This document shows, in pieces, positions 34,999 to 47,399 of a stretch of 64,000 bases of DNA. The position numbers and the translations under genes are program-made. This DNA comes from Drosophila pseudoobscura (taxonomy: Eukaryota; Arthropoda; Insecta; Diptera; Drosophilidae). Every line of letters starts with the position of its first letter. The first letter of the stretch is position 1. Under the pieces are notes generated by a model. It was not told where the DNA came from and did no database searches. It saw only the letters and a program-made list of their open reading frames with translations. The DNA lies in the NCBI RefSeq assembly GCF_009870125.1, contig NC_046680.1:14341501-14405500 (forward strand), read 5' to 3'.

Positions 34999-36075
34999 TT
35001 ATACCCGATACTAAGTCAGTATGGCTCTCCTCCGGCAGACGCCGCTAATATTAAACGACACGACAAAGAGTGCGTGCGAGAGAGACAGAAAATCAGTCTG
35101 AGCGTGACGTCGGGCGCTGCGTAGCCACTGCAAATTGATTTGTTCCTTTTGGCTATAAAAATGATCTGATCTGATCCAGATTCAGCAATCTAATAGATAT
35201 GGTCATTATCTATGATTCTGCGTTTTTAGTTTTCTCAAATCTGCAATATTGTGGATGCAACAGATTTTCGTCCTTTGTGGGGGCGGATGGGGGTGGGGCG
35301 AAATTCTGAGATATACGTTTTATAGTGACATCTTAAAGGAGTGTGTGTACCAAATTTGGTTACTCTAGCTTTAATAGTCTCTGAGATTTGTGGTTGCCTC
35401 AGATTTTCGTCCTTTGCGGGGGCGGAAGGGGGTGTGGCGAAATTTGGACAGGAAACGGTCAAGGTCCGATATCACAGGAGTGTGGATACCAAATTTGGTT
35501 GCTCTAGCTCTTATGGGTTCTCAGATCCTTGAACTCATATTTTGCAATTGGCAAAACCGACCATGAAACCTGTGTGTTAGAGTGAGACAGAGCGAGAAAG
35601 AGTGAAATTGTTTTCGTGATTCTGGCTATAATAATTATACGATATGGTTCAGATTTTGCACTCTGTAAGATATAGTCATCTTCTACGATTCTGCGTTTTT
35701 AGTTTTCTCGTATCTTTAAAATTGTGGATGCCACAGATTTTCGCCCTTTGTGGGGGCGGAAGTGGGCGGGGCAAAGTTTTGAAATATTTTTGGAGCAGTG
35801 ACATATCACAGAAGTCTGGATCCAAAACATCGTTGCTCTAGCTCTTATAGTCTTTGAGCATTAGGCGCTGAAGGGGACGGACAGACGGACAGACGGACAG
35901 ACGGACGGACGGACAGACGGACAGACAGACATGGCTCAATCGACTCGGCTATTGATGCTGATCAAGAATATATATACTTTATAGGGTCGAAAACGATTCC
36001 TTCTGGACGTTACACACATCCACTTTTACCACAAATCTAATATACCCCAATACTCATTTTGAGTATCGGGTATAA
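34999..36075. mobile_element. mini-me/DINE-1-like interspersed element
   Basis: A 1077-bp non-coding element bounded by 14-bp inverted repeats (TTATACCCGATACT at 34999-35012, AGTATCGGGTATAA at 36062-36075). Inside are three imperfect copies of a unit of about 138 bp (from about 35250, 35388 and 35722), each containing cagattttcgtcctttg and ggcgaaa-type blocks. A (GACA/GACG)n microsatellite at 35878-35932 is followed by a core with cgactcggctattgatgctg and a TA run. The microsatellite-core-TA order is that described for Drosophila mini-me/DINE-1 elements. No protein is encoded. Confidence 0.75.
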
Positions 36076-37761
36076 TTACTTTTTGTTGGACCTCATATCG
36101 ATTATAATATGTGGTCCGGACTTCCCTATAGTAGAATGGAACTCACAGTTTTCTAGAGCCCCCCATTGCCATAAACAACTTATCCCATGGGCAATAAATT
36201 TGATCTTTTATTCTTCCACCTCCACCTCTTTCCGAAACGAACCGAACCGATTTGATTGTCTAAATGAAACGGCATGGCACTTGTTGTGACGCCAGAACTC
36301 AATGGAAAGAACGCTTCAAGTGAAACTTTTCAATTAAAATTTGACATTGCTGCTTCTCAGACGAATCTTTATTAATCATACGCCATGGGGTGCCATTATG
36401 AAGTTAGTGAAACTTCAACGGATAAATAAACATACAAAATGGAAAAATATTAAATTCAGGTCTGGACTTTGGCATTTTGTGTACTTTTCGAATTTGCCAA
36501 TGTTAATTAACGAAAGAGTGTAAATTGTGCCCTAGCATGACACACATGTAGCATTATATATGTATGTGTATGTATGTATTATATGGTTAAATACCCACCA
36601 TATTCAAATATTTATTCTTCACAAATTTTTACCACTGGAATGCAAACAAAGCTGCTACCAAACTTCAATTTTTTTGTCGCTTATAAAGTAAATATTTTTG
36701 ATGCTATTCTTATATTCCATATTTCACATTGTGTATTGTTCATTTTAACACCTCGAACGCGAGCGAGTGCTACCATTAGTTGCTAATTGTGGGTTAGACA
36801 CATATGTATACAATATGAAAAAAATCGACGGGATATAAAAGTCGTTTGATATATGAATTTTCTGTATCTGTATAATTATGGTATATTTATTTGCTTATAA
36901 GATTTTTGAATCTGTAAATGGAAGTGTTTTTGTGTTTTTTCCAATCGTAACTTTGTAATATAAAGCTTTCAATTGTTCAGCATTTCAAAGAGCAACGACT
37001 TTAACCAGCTTCAAGATTATATCTCTCCCAAATAATTCCTGGTAAACATTGACAGCTCTCCGAAATGTTGTCACACAGAGATCTACCACCTCTGTACGTG
37101 CTAAATGAGCATCATGTGATATACTTTGGCTCTCTGGTCGCTAATAGAACCGCCATATAGACAGAGCAAATAATTCCATACTACGCAGAAATACTCGTAC
37201 TTGAGAGTAGTGCCACGGTCTAACGTCAACTCTAGATATAGATATATTTGCCTACATAATTACCAAAGTCAATCGGTTTAGAGCAGTTTGAAGTACCTCA
37301 AACACGATCAGAAATTCTAGTTCGGGATACCCGAAACCTTAAGTAATTCTTCTTTTATTTGAGAAGAAGGACTGTTTCCGCCTAAATATTATACCTTCTT
37401 TGTTGGGAAACATACAATACTATACGATAAAGAATTATATCAATTGCGGATATTTATAAAGTCATCTTCTGCCTGGTATTTAGATATATTTTCACCAATA
37501 CGATATACCCTACTACGACTAGTTTTGGGTCTAATTACATAGCCTCTATCTGAGGCTGTGCTTTCCCGAGGCAATCAAGACCTACCTGGCGTCTGCTTAT
37601 CAAGCCCTAAACGAGAGTCGCGCCGGATCCGCAGTGCGACGGAACTATCAGTATACCAGAGGGTTGACGGAGCCAAAAATAGACCAAATATATATGTAGC
37701 TCTCGGGCAGAGATGTGGAGTGGGAGTGGATTTATTTACTTACCAATTAACGGTTTTTCAG
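36076..37761. other. gene-poor flank of the LRR gene
   Basis: AT-rich DNA without a recognised gene. A 46-codon frame ending at 37699 (EAIKTYLASAYQALNESR in its middle) looks more protein-like than its surroundings but has no start and no clear splice partner. The missing first exon of the LRR gene may lie in this stretch or further upstream. Confidence 0.4.
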
Positions 37762-39383
37762 ACTCGTCCACGTCACCGCTGCTGACAGCAATGAGACGGC
37801 ATCCACGACAGCGATTGAGGCCACACCGAGCACGACCATGCGGATGCCCACCGGCTACAGTCAGAGCTGCTTCAACTGGACCTCAGTGCCAGAGGCAGCG
37901 GGGGGCAACTGTTCCAGACTGACCCGGAGCGGACTCCTCAAATGCTATGGCGGCATGAACAACCTGGGGGCATTAGCGTAAGTATAAGATGGCTAGCATC
38001 TCGATGTTCATGATATGACTCTCCCATCGACTCTTTTTTGACTAAAGGAAGCTGGGAAAGTCACTGCCGGCCCAGCAAATGCTGCTGTGCGGCTGGCCCC
38101 AGGACACCTCCAGGTTCCTGGGCGAGTTGCAAAAGCTGCCCAGGCTGCGATTTCTGACCATCGAGTACAGTGGGTTCACGGAGTTCGCCTTCGAATTTCC
38201 CGAAATGTCCTATCTGCAGAGCATCAACATCTCGTGGACGAATCTCTCCTACATTTCGACACGCACCTTCAAGCGAGTGCACACGCTGAAGGTCCTGGAT
38301 TTGCGTTGGAACCAGCTTATCCAGCTGGACGGCCCTCTGCTACTCCCCCGCTCTTTTGAGCAGCTCTACCTGGCCGGGAATCCCTGGAACTGCACGCGAA
38401 ATTTCAAGTGGATGCTACTGCAGCCGGAGAAGGGGCGTCTCGTGGTGGACCGAGATGAGCTCCTCTGCACCGATCGCAAGTACAAGGAGCGCCAGATGCT
38501 GCTGGTGATGCACTACAAATTGGTGAGCATTAGCGCCTCTGGACAATTCTTCTTAAGATCTCAGCTAATCTTTACTGATTCCATTAATGACACATAGGAG
38601 CTGAAGAAGGAGTGCCAATCGCATCCGGACCTGAGGAACTGCACCTGCCTGATGCACCACATCCTGCCCAGGACCCATATTCCGCTCTACACGGTCAATT
38701 GCTCCCACATGCAATTCCACAGCCTGCCCGCCTATCTGCCGGAGAACACAACCACGCTGACCATCAACGATAATCTGGTAAGGGATAAATGGTTGCGTCT
38801 GAATGACCACAGTCTAATCTCCTCCCCTTTCCAGATCAGCGACATAAAACCGCTACGGGATAATCCCCATTACCGCCATGTGGTGGATGTGCATCTGGAG
38901 AACAACCGCATCTCCAATGTGGACGACCTGGAGAACACGTTTTGGCTGCAGAACTTCCGCCTCTTCAACCTGCGTGGCAACAACCTGAGGAAGCTGCATG
39001 TCTACGCACTGGACAATGCGCTGAACGACAATGAGAACGCCAATCTGCTGTTGCTCAGCAAGAATCCGTGGCACTGCACCTGCAAGTTTGGGATGCGGCT
39101 GCGCGAGCTACTGAACCAGTACCGGGACATTGTGAGGGATGCCTGGAATGTGACGTGCACCTACATGCAGGACGACGAGCTGCGGCTGGCCAAGGTGCTG
39201 ACCCTCACCCGCCAGGACATGTGCAACGTGAGTGCGGAGAGTGGTACGCAGATCCATCCCATCGACTGGCTGAACGGCGTGCTGGCCAGCCTCATCATCC
39301 TCATTCTGGGAAAGCTTGCCTACGACTATTATCACTACAAGTATTATAACCGTGTTCCTTGGATAGTCATGAAGATGCCGTGA
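37762..39383 (+). CDS. LRR single-pass membrane protein, 5' end not found
   Basis: Four exons, join(37762..37977,38048..38522,38598..38777,38835..39383), give 472 aa to the stop. The 5' end is missing: the first exon enters with one base of a split codon and has no signal peptide, so at least one upstream exon exists. The ectodomain starts with a Thr/Ser-rich stretch and a Cys-containing SCFNWTS region. It has leucine-rich repeats (for example LRFLTIEYSGFTEF, LKVLDLRWNQL) and two LRR C-terminal caps with NPWNCT and NPWHCT signatures. A helix of about 20 residues (WLNGVLASLIILILGKLAY) is the membrane span, followed by a very short tail ending WIVMKMP. The layout recalls the fly Halfway/Singed wings 2 type of LRR protein, but I cannot name the gene. 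Confidence 0.85.
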
Positions 39384-40606
39384 TAGCCTTAACTAGACAT
39401 AGACATGTCTAGAGATAGAAGTAGGTGCTTGAGTCATAGTTATAGTTACAGATACTTAGAAAAAGGCATCTCAAAGACCTCAAAGTATTTTCTCAAACAA
39501 CGGTTTGAGCGGGTTTATTTTGAAAATCTACAAGTAGATTCGGATATCAATATGGGAGTATATAGTATATGTATTGTATATTGTGTATACATATATAAAT
39601 AATCTTCTTTTTGGTATATATTTTATGTATGTATATTTAAGCTAAAATCAACGCAAAACTCACAAAATAGTTGTCCTGCTTCTATAGTATTGCACATTTC
39701 TTAGCAATCCTTAAGATGTACATTCCCTGGTTTTACATTCACTTTTAACATTCACATTCATATTCACATTCACATTCGATCTGCATTTTAATTGGCACAA
39801 AGCGCTTAAACTTCTGTTGGATAATAATACACGTAAGAGAAACGGCTAAGATTAGTTATAAGAACACTACTAATTGGACAGAACCGAATCTGGTTAGGGT
39901 TTAAGCTACAAATAATTGAATCTAAATGAATCTATACCCCCCTTTATATTTACATTCGAAATACAATCTACATTCTACATTCTTTGGCCTCAGAACCAGT
40001 GCAATCGACACACAATCGACGACAATCATATCGTTTGCGAGGCGCTTATAAATTAAACAACAGTGCTGGACATTGTAAACAAAGCTTAAAATATTTCTTG
40101 TACTTTACATCTCAATAAAGTCAAAAGATGAAACAAATGCAAATGAATTCGCTGGCTGGAAGCTGCACTCCTCGCACGAGAGGAGTCTGGTTTTTAAAAT
40201 TATTTTTGGTCCGACTCCAGGCACAAGCCGCTTGAATTGTGCATAGAAAAATGTGGTCAAAAGGAGATCAAGAGGACCCGTTTTTAAAATCGTTCAAAGA
40301 AATTTTCTTTTGTCTTGTAAAATTCATATAAAAAGTAAAACTTTTGCTTAAAATTGTTCACTTTATGATATGGACAGGATGGTAGATAATTCTCGGTTCT
40401 CCAAGCACAATTCAAGAGGCTTACAAAGGACGGTCAGGGACACTTAGGGATGGCAAAGTAAGTAACAGCGGATGGCATAAAGTTGGCATATTGTGTGGGC
40501 ATCAGCCCAATTAACAATTTTTGTTTTTGGTTAAGCATGCGAGTATTCAATATGTATTCATATTGTACGGTTGGTTATCTTATGAGCATTCATGTCAAGC
40601 CACGTC
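39384..40606. other. 3' flanks of the LRR gene and HPS4 homologue
   Basis: Non-coding DNA between convergent genes. Possible poly(A) signals on + include AATAAA around 40111-40116. A CACATT hexamer repeat lies at about 39735-39775. Nothing else is recognised. Confidence 0.5.
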
Positions 40607-43481
40607 CTAGAATAGCATGTAGGAGTGGTCACGCTCCAGTTGCGCCTTGGCGCGGTTCTGTATGTTGCTTACTGGATCCGAGGGCGGCGGTATGCCGTTG
40701 ATTTGGTGGGTCGGCTCCTTGTAGTAGAACTCTGTCCGTCCGCACTTGTGGCCATAGTAAACGGAATCCTGGGATCTACAAAATTCAAGGAAGGCCAATG
40801 AGGAAATGAGATCTTTTAGATAGAATTCGTGATCCACTCACCGTAAAATCAAGTCCGTCAGCCCACCGTGCTTCCCATCGACATCAGCGGTATGCATGCT
40901 CTCGACAACTTTCAGCTCCAACGAATTCCACGGTCCACTGCGCTCTAGCACATCCCACTTGGCATCCACGCACATGAAGCTGTAGTTGCTGTAATCAGGC
41001 ATATCGCCCTCCAGATTGACACTCAGAGTTTGACTCAATTGAGATTCCATGTGGGGAAATTTCGCCACGCAAATGTCAAACTAATCAAAAGGAAAGAGGA
41101 GATGCGTTAGGACTCGCTCCAATGAGAATTTGTAGGAGGCATATGCAGCTCCACTCACCATCTTCTGGACAACGTCCTGCTTCTGCGAGGTCCCCTCCTC
41201 CATGAGCAGCAGCAACGTCATGTTCTTCTGTCCACAGGTATACAGTTCCGTACGCTGCATGCCATTCGCCAGGCTAGGAGCGGGATTCACCGGAACAATG
41301 GACAGTGCAGCAAAGGCGTCCATTGCGTCCTCACACTTCATAGAACTGCGGTATGGAAAGGCCATGCTGCTGGTCAGAGGCGTCAGGATCTCGATGGAAG
41401 GTGTCTCGCTGAGGGCCAACACCGAGAGTTTGGCCATGAGGGGAGTCAAGGGCACGGCACCAGCTCCACTCCGTCCGGCGCCTCGCTGAAGGGGAGCAGC
41501 TGCAGATGGCTCTCCGAAGCACAAATCTCCCGCTGGCTTGAGAGGGAGACTCATGGAGCTCTTTTCCATCGGCGACTTGACCAGTTGTCGGGATTCCAGA
41601 TTGAGATTCGGATCGTCCGAACCTTCAGCCAGTGCCTGCTGTCGCATGTGCTCGTCCAGCTTTTTGACTTCCTTGTTGAATTCTTGGAACTCGGCCACAA
41701 GAGCGGCCAGCTCGGCATCGTGGTGGGCTTGCGCACTGGCGACGCCCCACAGCTTGTAATACTGATCGAGAAACTGCTGGAACAGGTTGCGCGAGATCTG
41801 CTTGCCGTTGGCGATAAAGACCGGGTATGTGGGGTCGTTGATGGTCCGGGCACTGCTGTTCTCATCGTACTCCGAGTAGTCGGGAGAGGGCGAAGACAGC
41901 TCATCACTGCTGCTGCCACTGCCGTTGCCGCTCCCATTCCGGTTGACATCCGGTCTAAAGTTTGGTGTAAAGCTACGTATCTTTTTTGAGATGGCTCGCA
42001 GGGCGTCTTGCAGGTCAGCGGAGGACTTGCGGCGGGTAAACTGCTTGCTCGGATTGATAATAAAGTTCGAGAAGAACTTCTCGACATCCGCCTTCAGGGA
42101 TTGACGGCGCGACTCTGCCTTCCCACTAAAGTTGGAGCCATCATTGACGACTGGCTCCTCCTCGGGATTTGCGCAGATAGACATCACAGTGGCCACCGGC
42201 AGGACCTTGTTCTCCGTCATAGGTGTGTTGCACACACTAGTGCGTCCAATATATTCGGGATACGAGTCGGTCTCGTCAAAGTTTATTGCCCCTGTGCTGG
42301 TCTCGGGCAGCTCCCTGCTGTGCATGTTCTTGTGCCGCAGTGGCAGGAACGTGGGCCTCATCGACTTGGGTCGGGCTGTTGGCATTGTCGCCAAAGGGTC
42401 CACCGGGGCCGCCTCGTCCTCGGGAATGTGTGTGAAGATCAGGGACTTGTCCCTCTTCAGCTTCCGCTTGGCACTCTGAAAGGGCATCCCGCTCTGTGTC
42501 TGCGACGTAATCATCAGCAGGTTCTGGGCCCGCTGTGCATCCGCAACCATTTGTCGATACTGCTTCTGATCCAAGTAGACCACCATCATCTGAACGCCAT
42601 AGGGAACGTGAAACTGTTGCGTTGTCAGCTGCTCTGCCGCGTTGCGGATGTGACGAGGATCGGTCAGGACCAGTTTCTTGGTCACCACGTCGCTCAGCTG
42701 CGAGGCCACCACCCTACAGAGGCGAGAAAACACAGATGGCATTAGCAACCAGACAAGAGTCGGTCTCCGACAGGGCGCCTTACTTGTTGTGATAGAGAAT
42801 GACTCCGCCCAGAATGCCCTTTGTCTCCTGGCAACTTTGCAGCACCTGTATGGCCTCCAGGAAGATGTGACTGGCGGTCTGGAAATAGCCAGAGAATGAA
42901 TAAATAGATACAACGTGCCAGTTCCGCACTCACCTTGGGCATGCGAAGTCTAGGAACGTTCTGGAATGTGTCTCCGTTGCGGTGCATCATGGGCAAATAT
43001 GTCTCGAAGATCTGGTACAGTTTGTCGCACAGATTCCTGGTGTTAAGGGCTGGAGGCTGCGCGTACTGGTCGTACAGCGTCTGCAGGTCACGATGAAAGA
43101 ACTTGAGCAAAGAGCTCAGGAGTTCCGCGCGATGTTCCAGGTTCTCATCACTAATATTCCGATCCGTTCCGACGGCCTGGAAGAGACAGCCACCAAAAAC
43201 GAAATTAGGATCTTGTTGTTACCCCTGTTCTTTTTTTGTTTTTCTCCACTCACCAGGGTGAAGCGTCCAAATTCCTTGAGCACAAACTTTCCATTCTGCA
43301 GGGCCAAAACACGGGGCTTGAAGAAGCAGTCCCTGAGGAAGTACGTTGTTCCCATCAGCTGTCCGCAGAGGGCCACCTTCTGGTAGTCGGATACCCAGCT
43401 GGGATGGAAGTAGAGCACCGCCTTAATCGGATCATCCGCCTCATCCTTCAGACACTCGGTGTCGTAGACAAACAAAATCAT
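40607..43481 (-). CDS. HPS4 homologue (BLOC-3 subunit)
   Basis: Six exons, complement(join(40607..40775,40842..41080,41159..42713,42784..42878,42934..43176,43254..43481)), give 842 aa, with every junction in phase. The N-terminus (ILFVYDTECLKDE...FHPSWVSDYQKVALCGQLMGT) is the first longin domain shared by HPS4, CCZ1, INTU and FUZ. The second and third exons complete it. The middle is acidic, Ser/Pro-rich and probably disordered. The C-terminal 210 residues form the last conserved block. HPS4 with HPS1 makes BLOC-3, the nucleotide exchange factor for Rab32/Rab38, acting in lysosome-related organelles (eye pigment granules in flies). I believe the melanogaster gene is CG4966, from memory. CCZ1 is less likely given the length. 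Confidence 0.82.
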
Positions 43482-44384
43482 TGTTTCCCTGTGGAAGAGA
43501 TAGCAAAACAGAACGAAACGAATCGTCAGATGAAATTCACAGTTTATGAATCACTGTGGCACCTATCGGTTAAGCGCTTCTGTGGCTGCTGGTAGTGCCG
43601 CCAGCGCCTGTGGCCGTGGCTCAGCCTGTGCCTTCGCCAATCTTTAAACATTGTTGCTGCGTTGACAGCAATCTATTTCGGCAATTCCGAGACGAGACTA
43701 ACGCTGCATCGTGGCAGCTTATCTACGCCTGCGTCGTCGCTGCTGCTGCTGCTGCCTTCTGCCGATTGATAAGTCAACAAGCCAATACCGCGGCAGAATG
43801 CCAACTGTCTGGCCTGGTCGGGTCCGTCGGTGCGCTGCCTGCTCCCTGATACCCGACTCGCAATTGTGATATGTGATAGGGGAGAGCTGAATAATGCTCA
43901 CCATTCTGCTCACGTCTGTAGATGAGCGTAGCTGCTGCTGGAAGTATACCTTAAGGTGGAATGGCTCCAACCGCACTGAGAACTGAGGTGAAAGCGTCAG
44001 TTTGTTTGTAAGTTTACTATCGCTGCGGTTGCGTTGGGGGTGGTGTGTAAAAGGTATGTACATGCATTTGAGTCGATCACGCGACAATTTCAATGCCAAA
44101 TGTATCGCTGACAGCTTGAGGGGGGAGCAGAAATAGTAGATAGGGGAAAAAGAGCGAGAGTAGAGCTTTTAGAGAGCCTAACAGAATGAGATACCGTTCA
44201 GCAGCTGTTACAGCAGTTTGAGAACTATTAACAAGCAGTTTTAGAAGCTTCTACTATGACTAAAGTTTTAGAGCAACTGTCAATGCTCAGTGAAAAATGC
44301 AAGAGTAACGCAGAACAATCGAAAGTTATTTTCAGTTGGCTTTTCCTTAGCACTTTTATTTCAAATTATTCTTGAGATCGGTTT
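43482..44384. other. upstream region of the HPS4 homologue
   Basis: No gene is supported. It contains a CTG/GCTGCTGCT run at 43738-43755 and other low-complexity DNA. It probably includes the promoter of the minus-strand HPS4 homologue and the 3' flank of the cuticle-like gene. Confidence 0.5.
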
Positions 44385-44875
44385 TTATCCGGCAGTTGAT
44401 TTCAGAACATTGGGAGGAAGCCCCAAGGGAGGAGTCGTGGTCGTCCCGTATTTGTACTTGGCCACATAGCCATTGGGTCCAGCCTCATAAAGGACCTCCA
44501 AGCCAAGGCCCTGATCTGGAAATGTCTGACTCAAAGAGCCCCTGACCTGAAACACTCTCGGAGCAATCTCCTCCACGGTCTCCTCACGAGTCGTCCGATC
44601 CGGATAATATATCCTGTGAGAATATAAGTCTCTTGAGTGTATTCTCTGGTGTTTATTTTTCATTATCTACCTCAGAGTGTACTTGTTATCCTCCGGCTCG
44701 AGTTGGAAATCTTTGGAGTCGATACGCGGCACGAGCAGGGGAGCAGGCCGAGGCGCTGCGATTGCCCCATTCAGAAAAACTAGAATTACTAGCAGCTAAA
44801 TGAATGATTAGCAAAATCTTCAAGAGAGAAGCGACTGTGTGAATGGCTCACCGAACTAAACAGCGTAGCAGACAT
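44385..44875 (-). CDS. small secreted cuticle-like protein (copy 1)
   Basis: Three exons, complement(join(44385..44613,44671..44795,44852..44875)), 125 aa. The first exon has only eight codons and is followed by a hydrophobic stretch completing a signal peptide (LLVILVFLNGAIAA). The mature part holds FQLEPEDNKYTLR and a C-terminal YEAGPNGYVAKYKY motif. The motif resembles the Y-x-A-x-x-x-G-Y core of the Rebers-Riddiford chitin-binding consensus, with Pro after it. It is therefore likely an extracellular cuticle component. It lies 264 bp from a paralogue with identical exon layout and ending (LKSTAG). Alternatives are a secreted protein of unknown class. The family call is moderate. Confidence 0.8.
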
Positions 44876-45139
44876 GTCGGTGATGATGCTTCGCCCGTGG
44901 CTGGTGGCTTGAAACTGTTAAGCCAACGCTTAGGACATCATATATTTTAACAAAAACTGGCTTGAACGCGCTAACTAAACCTGAACAAAGGCCAGACTCT
45001 AATACTATAAAACGGCCAGAGATCAGAATTGGATGCCTATTATAAATGCTGTTTTGTTTTGAAAAGAGAACACTTGTTAATTCTTTTATGAAACCTATAG
45101 ACAAATTGGTTTCTGGAGGGTTTTATTTTTAAGTAGCCG

Positions 45140-45645
45140 CTAGCCAGCTGTTGATTTCAAGGCATTGGGACTGAGGAATTGTGGCAGCTGGGTCGGCGGT
45201 GTGGGCGGGCCCTTGCCGTAAGTATATTTGGCCACGTAACCATTGGCACCTGCCTGGTAGGTGACCACCAGCGAAGTGCCGTGCTCTTCGAATGGCTGAT
45301 TAATCACACCCTGGACTTGCAGCTGCCCCGGAGCAATCTCCTTCACAGACTCCTGGCGGATAGTGCCATCCGGGTGCTGGATGCTATGGAAGCCAGGAAA
45401 AATGGATGGGATGGATCAATCATCATCAATTATCGACCAATTAGTGGTACCTGAGGTAGTATGTGTTATCGAGGGGCTCGAGCTGGAAACCGGGAATGCG
45501 TATTTGCGGCACTAGTGTTGGGGGCGCCGATGCCGCCAGGTGCAATAGGAGCATCACAAAGAGCTTCTGAAAATATGTGAGTCAGCGCAAAGCGGATCTT
45601 GGCGAATTATTTGGCCTTACTCACTGCGCATAATCTACGAGACAT
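45140..45645 (-). CDS. small secreted cuticle-like protein (copy 2)
   Basis: Three exons, complement(join(45140..45383,45451..45566,45625..45645)), 126 aa. The first exon has seven codons, then a signal peptide (KLFVMLLLHLAASA). The mature protein has FQLEPLDNTYYL, a QHPDGTIRQESVKEIAPG block and YQAGANGYVAKYTY, with a Pro-rich tail ending LKSTAG. Intron phases (0 and 2) and the tail match the neighbouring copy, so the pair arose by tandem duplication. The Y-x-A-x-x-x-G-Y motif suggests a chitin-associated cuticle protein related to the CPR family. Confidence 0.82.
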
Positions 45646-46571
45646 GATGGCCTATCTATGGTTGACTATAAACTGTCTAGCCGTCGACCCTCAACCCATC
45701 TTTAAGCCCAAAATCACAGCCGGTATAATTAAGAGGGAAACAAGTTTTGATTTTGAATGCAGATAGAAAAAAATCACACCGCACACTTATCCACCTACAA
45801 AAAGGTAGAGTCGTGAATGGATGGATTCCCATGCTATTAGGGGCTACAATTTGTTCAATAAGATAACAATCAATCGAGTAAATCGAATAAAACCAGTTAC
45901 GACCATTTGCTAGCCTTCGATATGACAATTCACTTTATTCAAACCAATTTGCAACATCATCTAAGTACGAGTACTCCGCCAAAAAGCTTGATTCACGGTA
46001 GATTCCACCGTTTATCAAAGGGAATTCCCAGCATATTCCATATACTACATATATGTTTGTACGTGTGACAGTCAATAGGGGGAATTTCAAGAACCTTTAC
46101 GTTTCCAGGGCTTCGACCAGAGATAGATTATCCCGCAAATTATAAACAAATAAAAAGTGCATTCATTTCAATGGGAAAATATGCCGTCTGAGTCCTTGAC
46201 ATTCAACAATACACATTTTACCTGTATCTTATCAATATCGATTAGTTTTCTCGGCTTGTTGGGGCCTTCCTACGGCATTTGAGTATGCGCATGCCGGGGC
46301 GTGGGTGTGTGTAGGCGGTAGCTCAAAACAAACACTAAAATGCCACCACATACACAAAAAAGCCGCCCACACACAGATACACCCACGCAGGTAAAGTTTT
46401 TCATTTGGCTTGCAATTCACTTTATTCATTTACTCACTTAGAGCCCATTTCGAATTGCACTTGCCGTCCTCGGTGTTTGGTTGAATTTTAATATATTTTT
46501 ACTTGATTTTATCCATGTTCACTTTTATTTTATTTTGCGCCTTGCCTTGCAGGTACATTCCAGTCAGTGTG
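45646..46571. other. intergenic, upstream of the cuticle-like pair
   Basis: No coding sequence recognised. It should include the promoter of the minus-strand copy 2 near 45650-45750. The rest is AT-rich DNA with short CACACA/TGTGTG tracts at 46290-46385. Confidence 0.45.
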
Positions 46572-46596
46572 ACCTTATCGTTAAAATATACCGTCC

Positions 46597-47204
46597 GACC
46601 CTCAGAAATATACCAAAATATACCGTCTCATTTTAAAAATATACCGTAAATATGCTGTCGCATTAAACTTCCATGATGCATTTTCCTCGATTTTGATATT
46701 CCGTGCAATATAACTAACTAAATAGAACCTTCAGCCCTGTCCACTTAATTTTATCCGATTAATGAATCAATTTTCTACTTGACTGAATTATTTTAACCAC
46801 TTGCTTTTATTGGATCTTGTCCGAAAAAAGGTTTTAGCGAAATAGGTCACACATATATATAGTATATACTGCTAGTCAACCGGAGTATGCCCATTTGTAT
46901 ATCGTATTTTGTTTATATTTCTAAACTGTTTTGAAGAGTAATTAGGCATATCTTGTTCACAGATTGAAATATTTTTACATACTCATACATTTCATTTGTA
47001 TATATATCGCGATCTCGATCTCCCTGTATCATTTATTCCACTGGATTTCATTCATATCCGTGTCCCTTAAACACTTTCCATTGGAAAGTTTCCAACAATT
47101 CCACTTTGGCGCGCAGCTCTTGCTATCAGCAATCTGTTAGACATGGACTTTCATTGTTACATTTTGAAAATGAGACGGTATATTTCGGTATATTTCTGAG
47201 GGTC
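46597..47204. mobile_element. non-autonomous TIR element, most complete copy (D)
   Basis: The left end GACCCTCAGAAATATACC and right end GGTATATTTCTGAGGGTC are inverted repeats. The similarity continues inward for about 45 bp (ATACCGTCTCATTTT against AAAATGAGACGGTAT). There is no open frame. The octamer TCAGTGTG occurs at 46564-46571 and 47203-47210 and could be a hAT-type 8-bp target duplication, although the left copy sits 25 bp outside the inverted repeat. The same end sequence closes the hAT remnant at 58-59 kb, so this is probably its non-autonomous relative. Confidence 0.72.
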
Positions 47205-47399
47205 AGTGTGCTATTGTTGCCATTTTAGTGGATAAAATCATGACTTTACTTTAATTAAAAATTAAAAAATATATATCAATAAAATTCAATTATCCATTAT
47301 TTTGATGTGTTTTTATGGTTAGTTTTTTTTAATTATTAGTTTATTCTAGCTTATTTTTTTCTTCAATCGTGACTCTTAAAATCTGGCAACACTGCCGTG

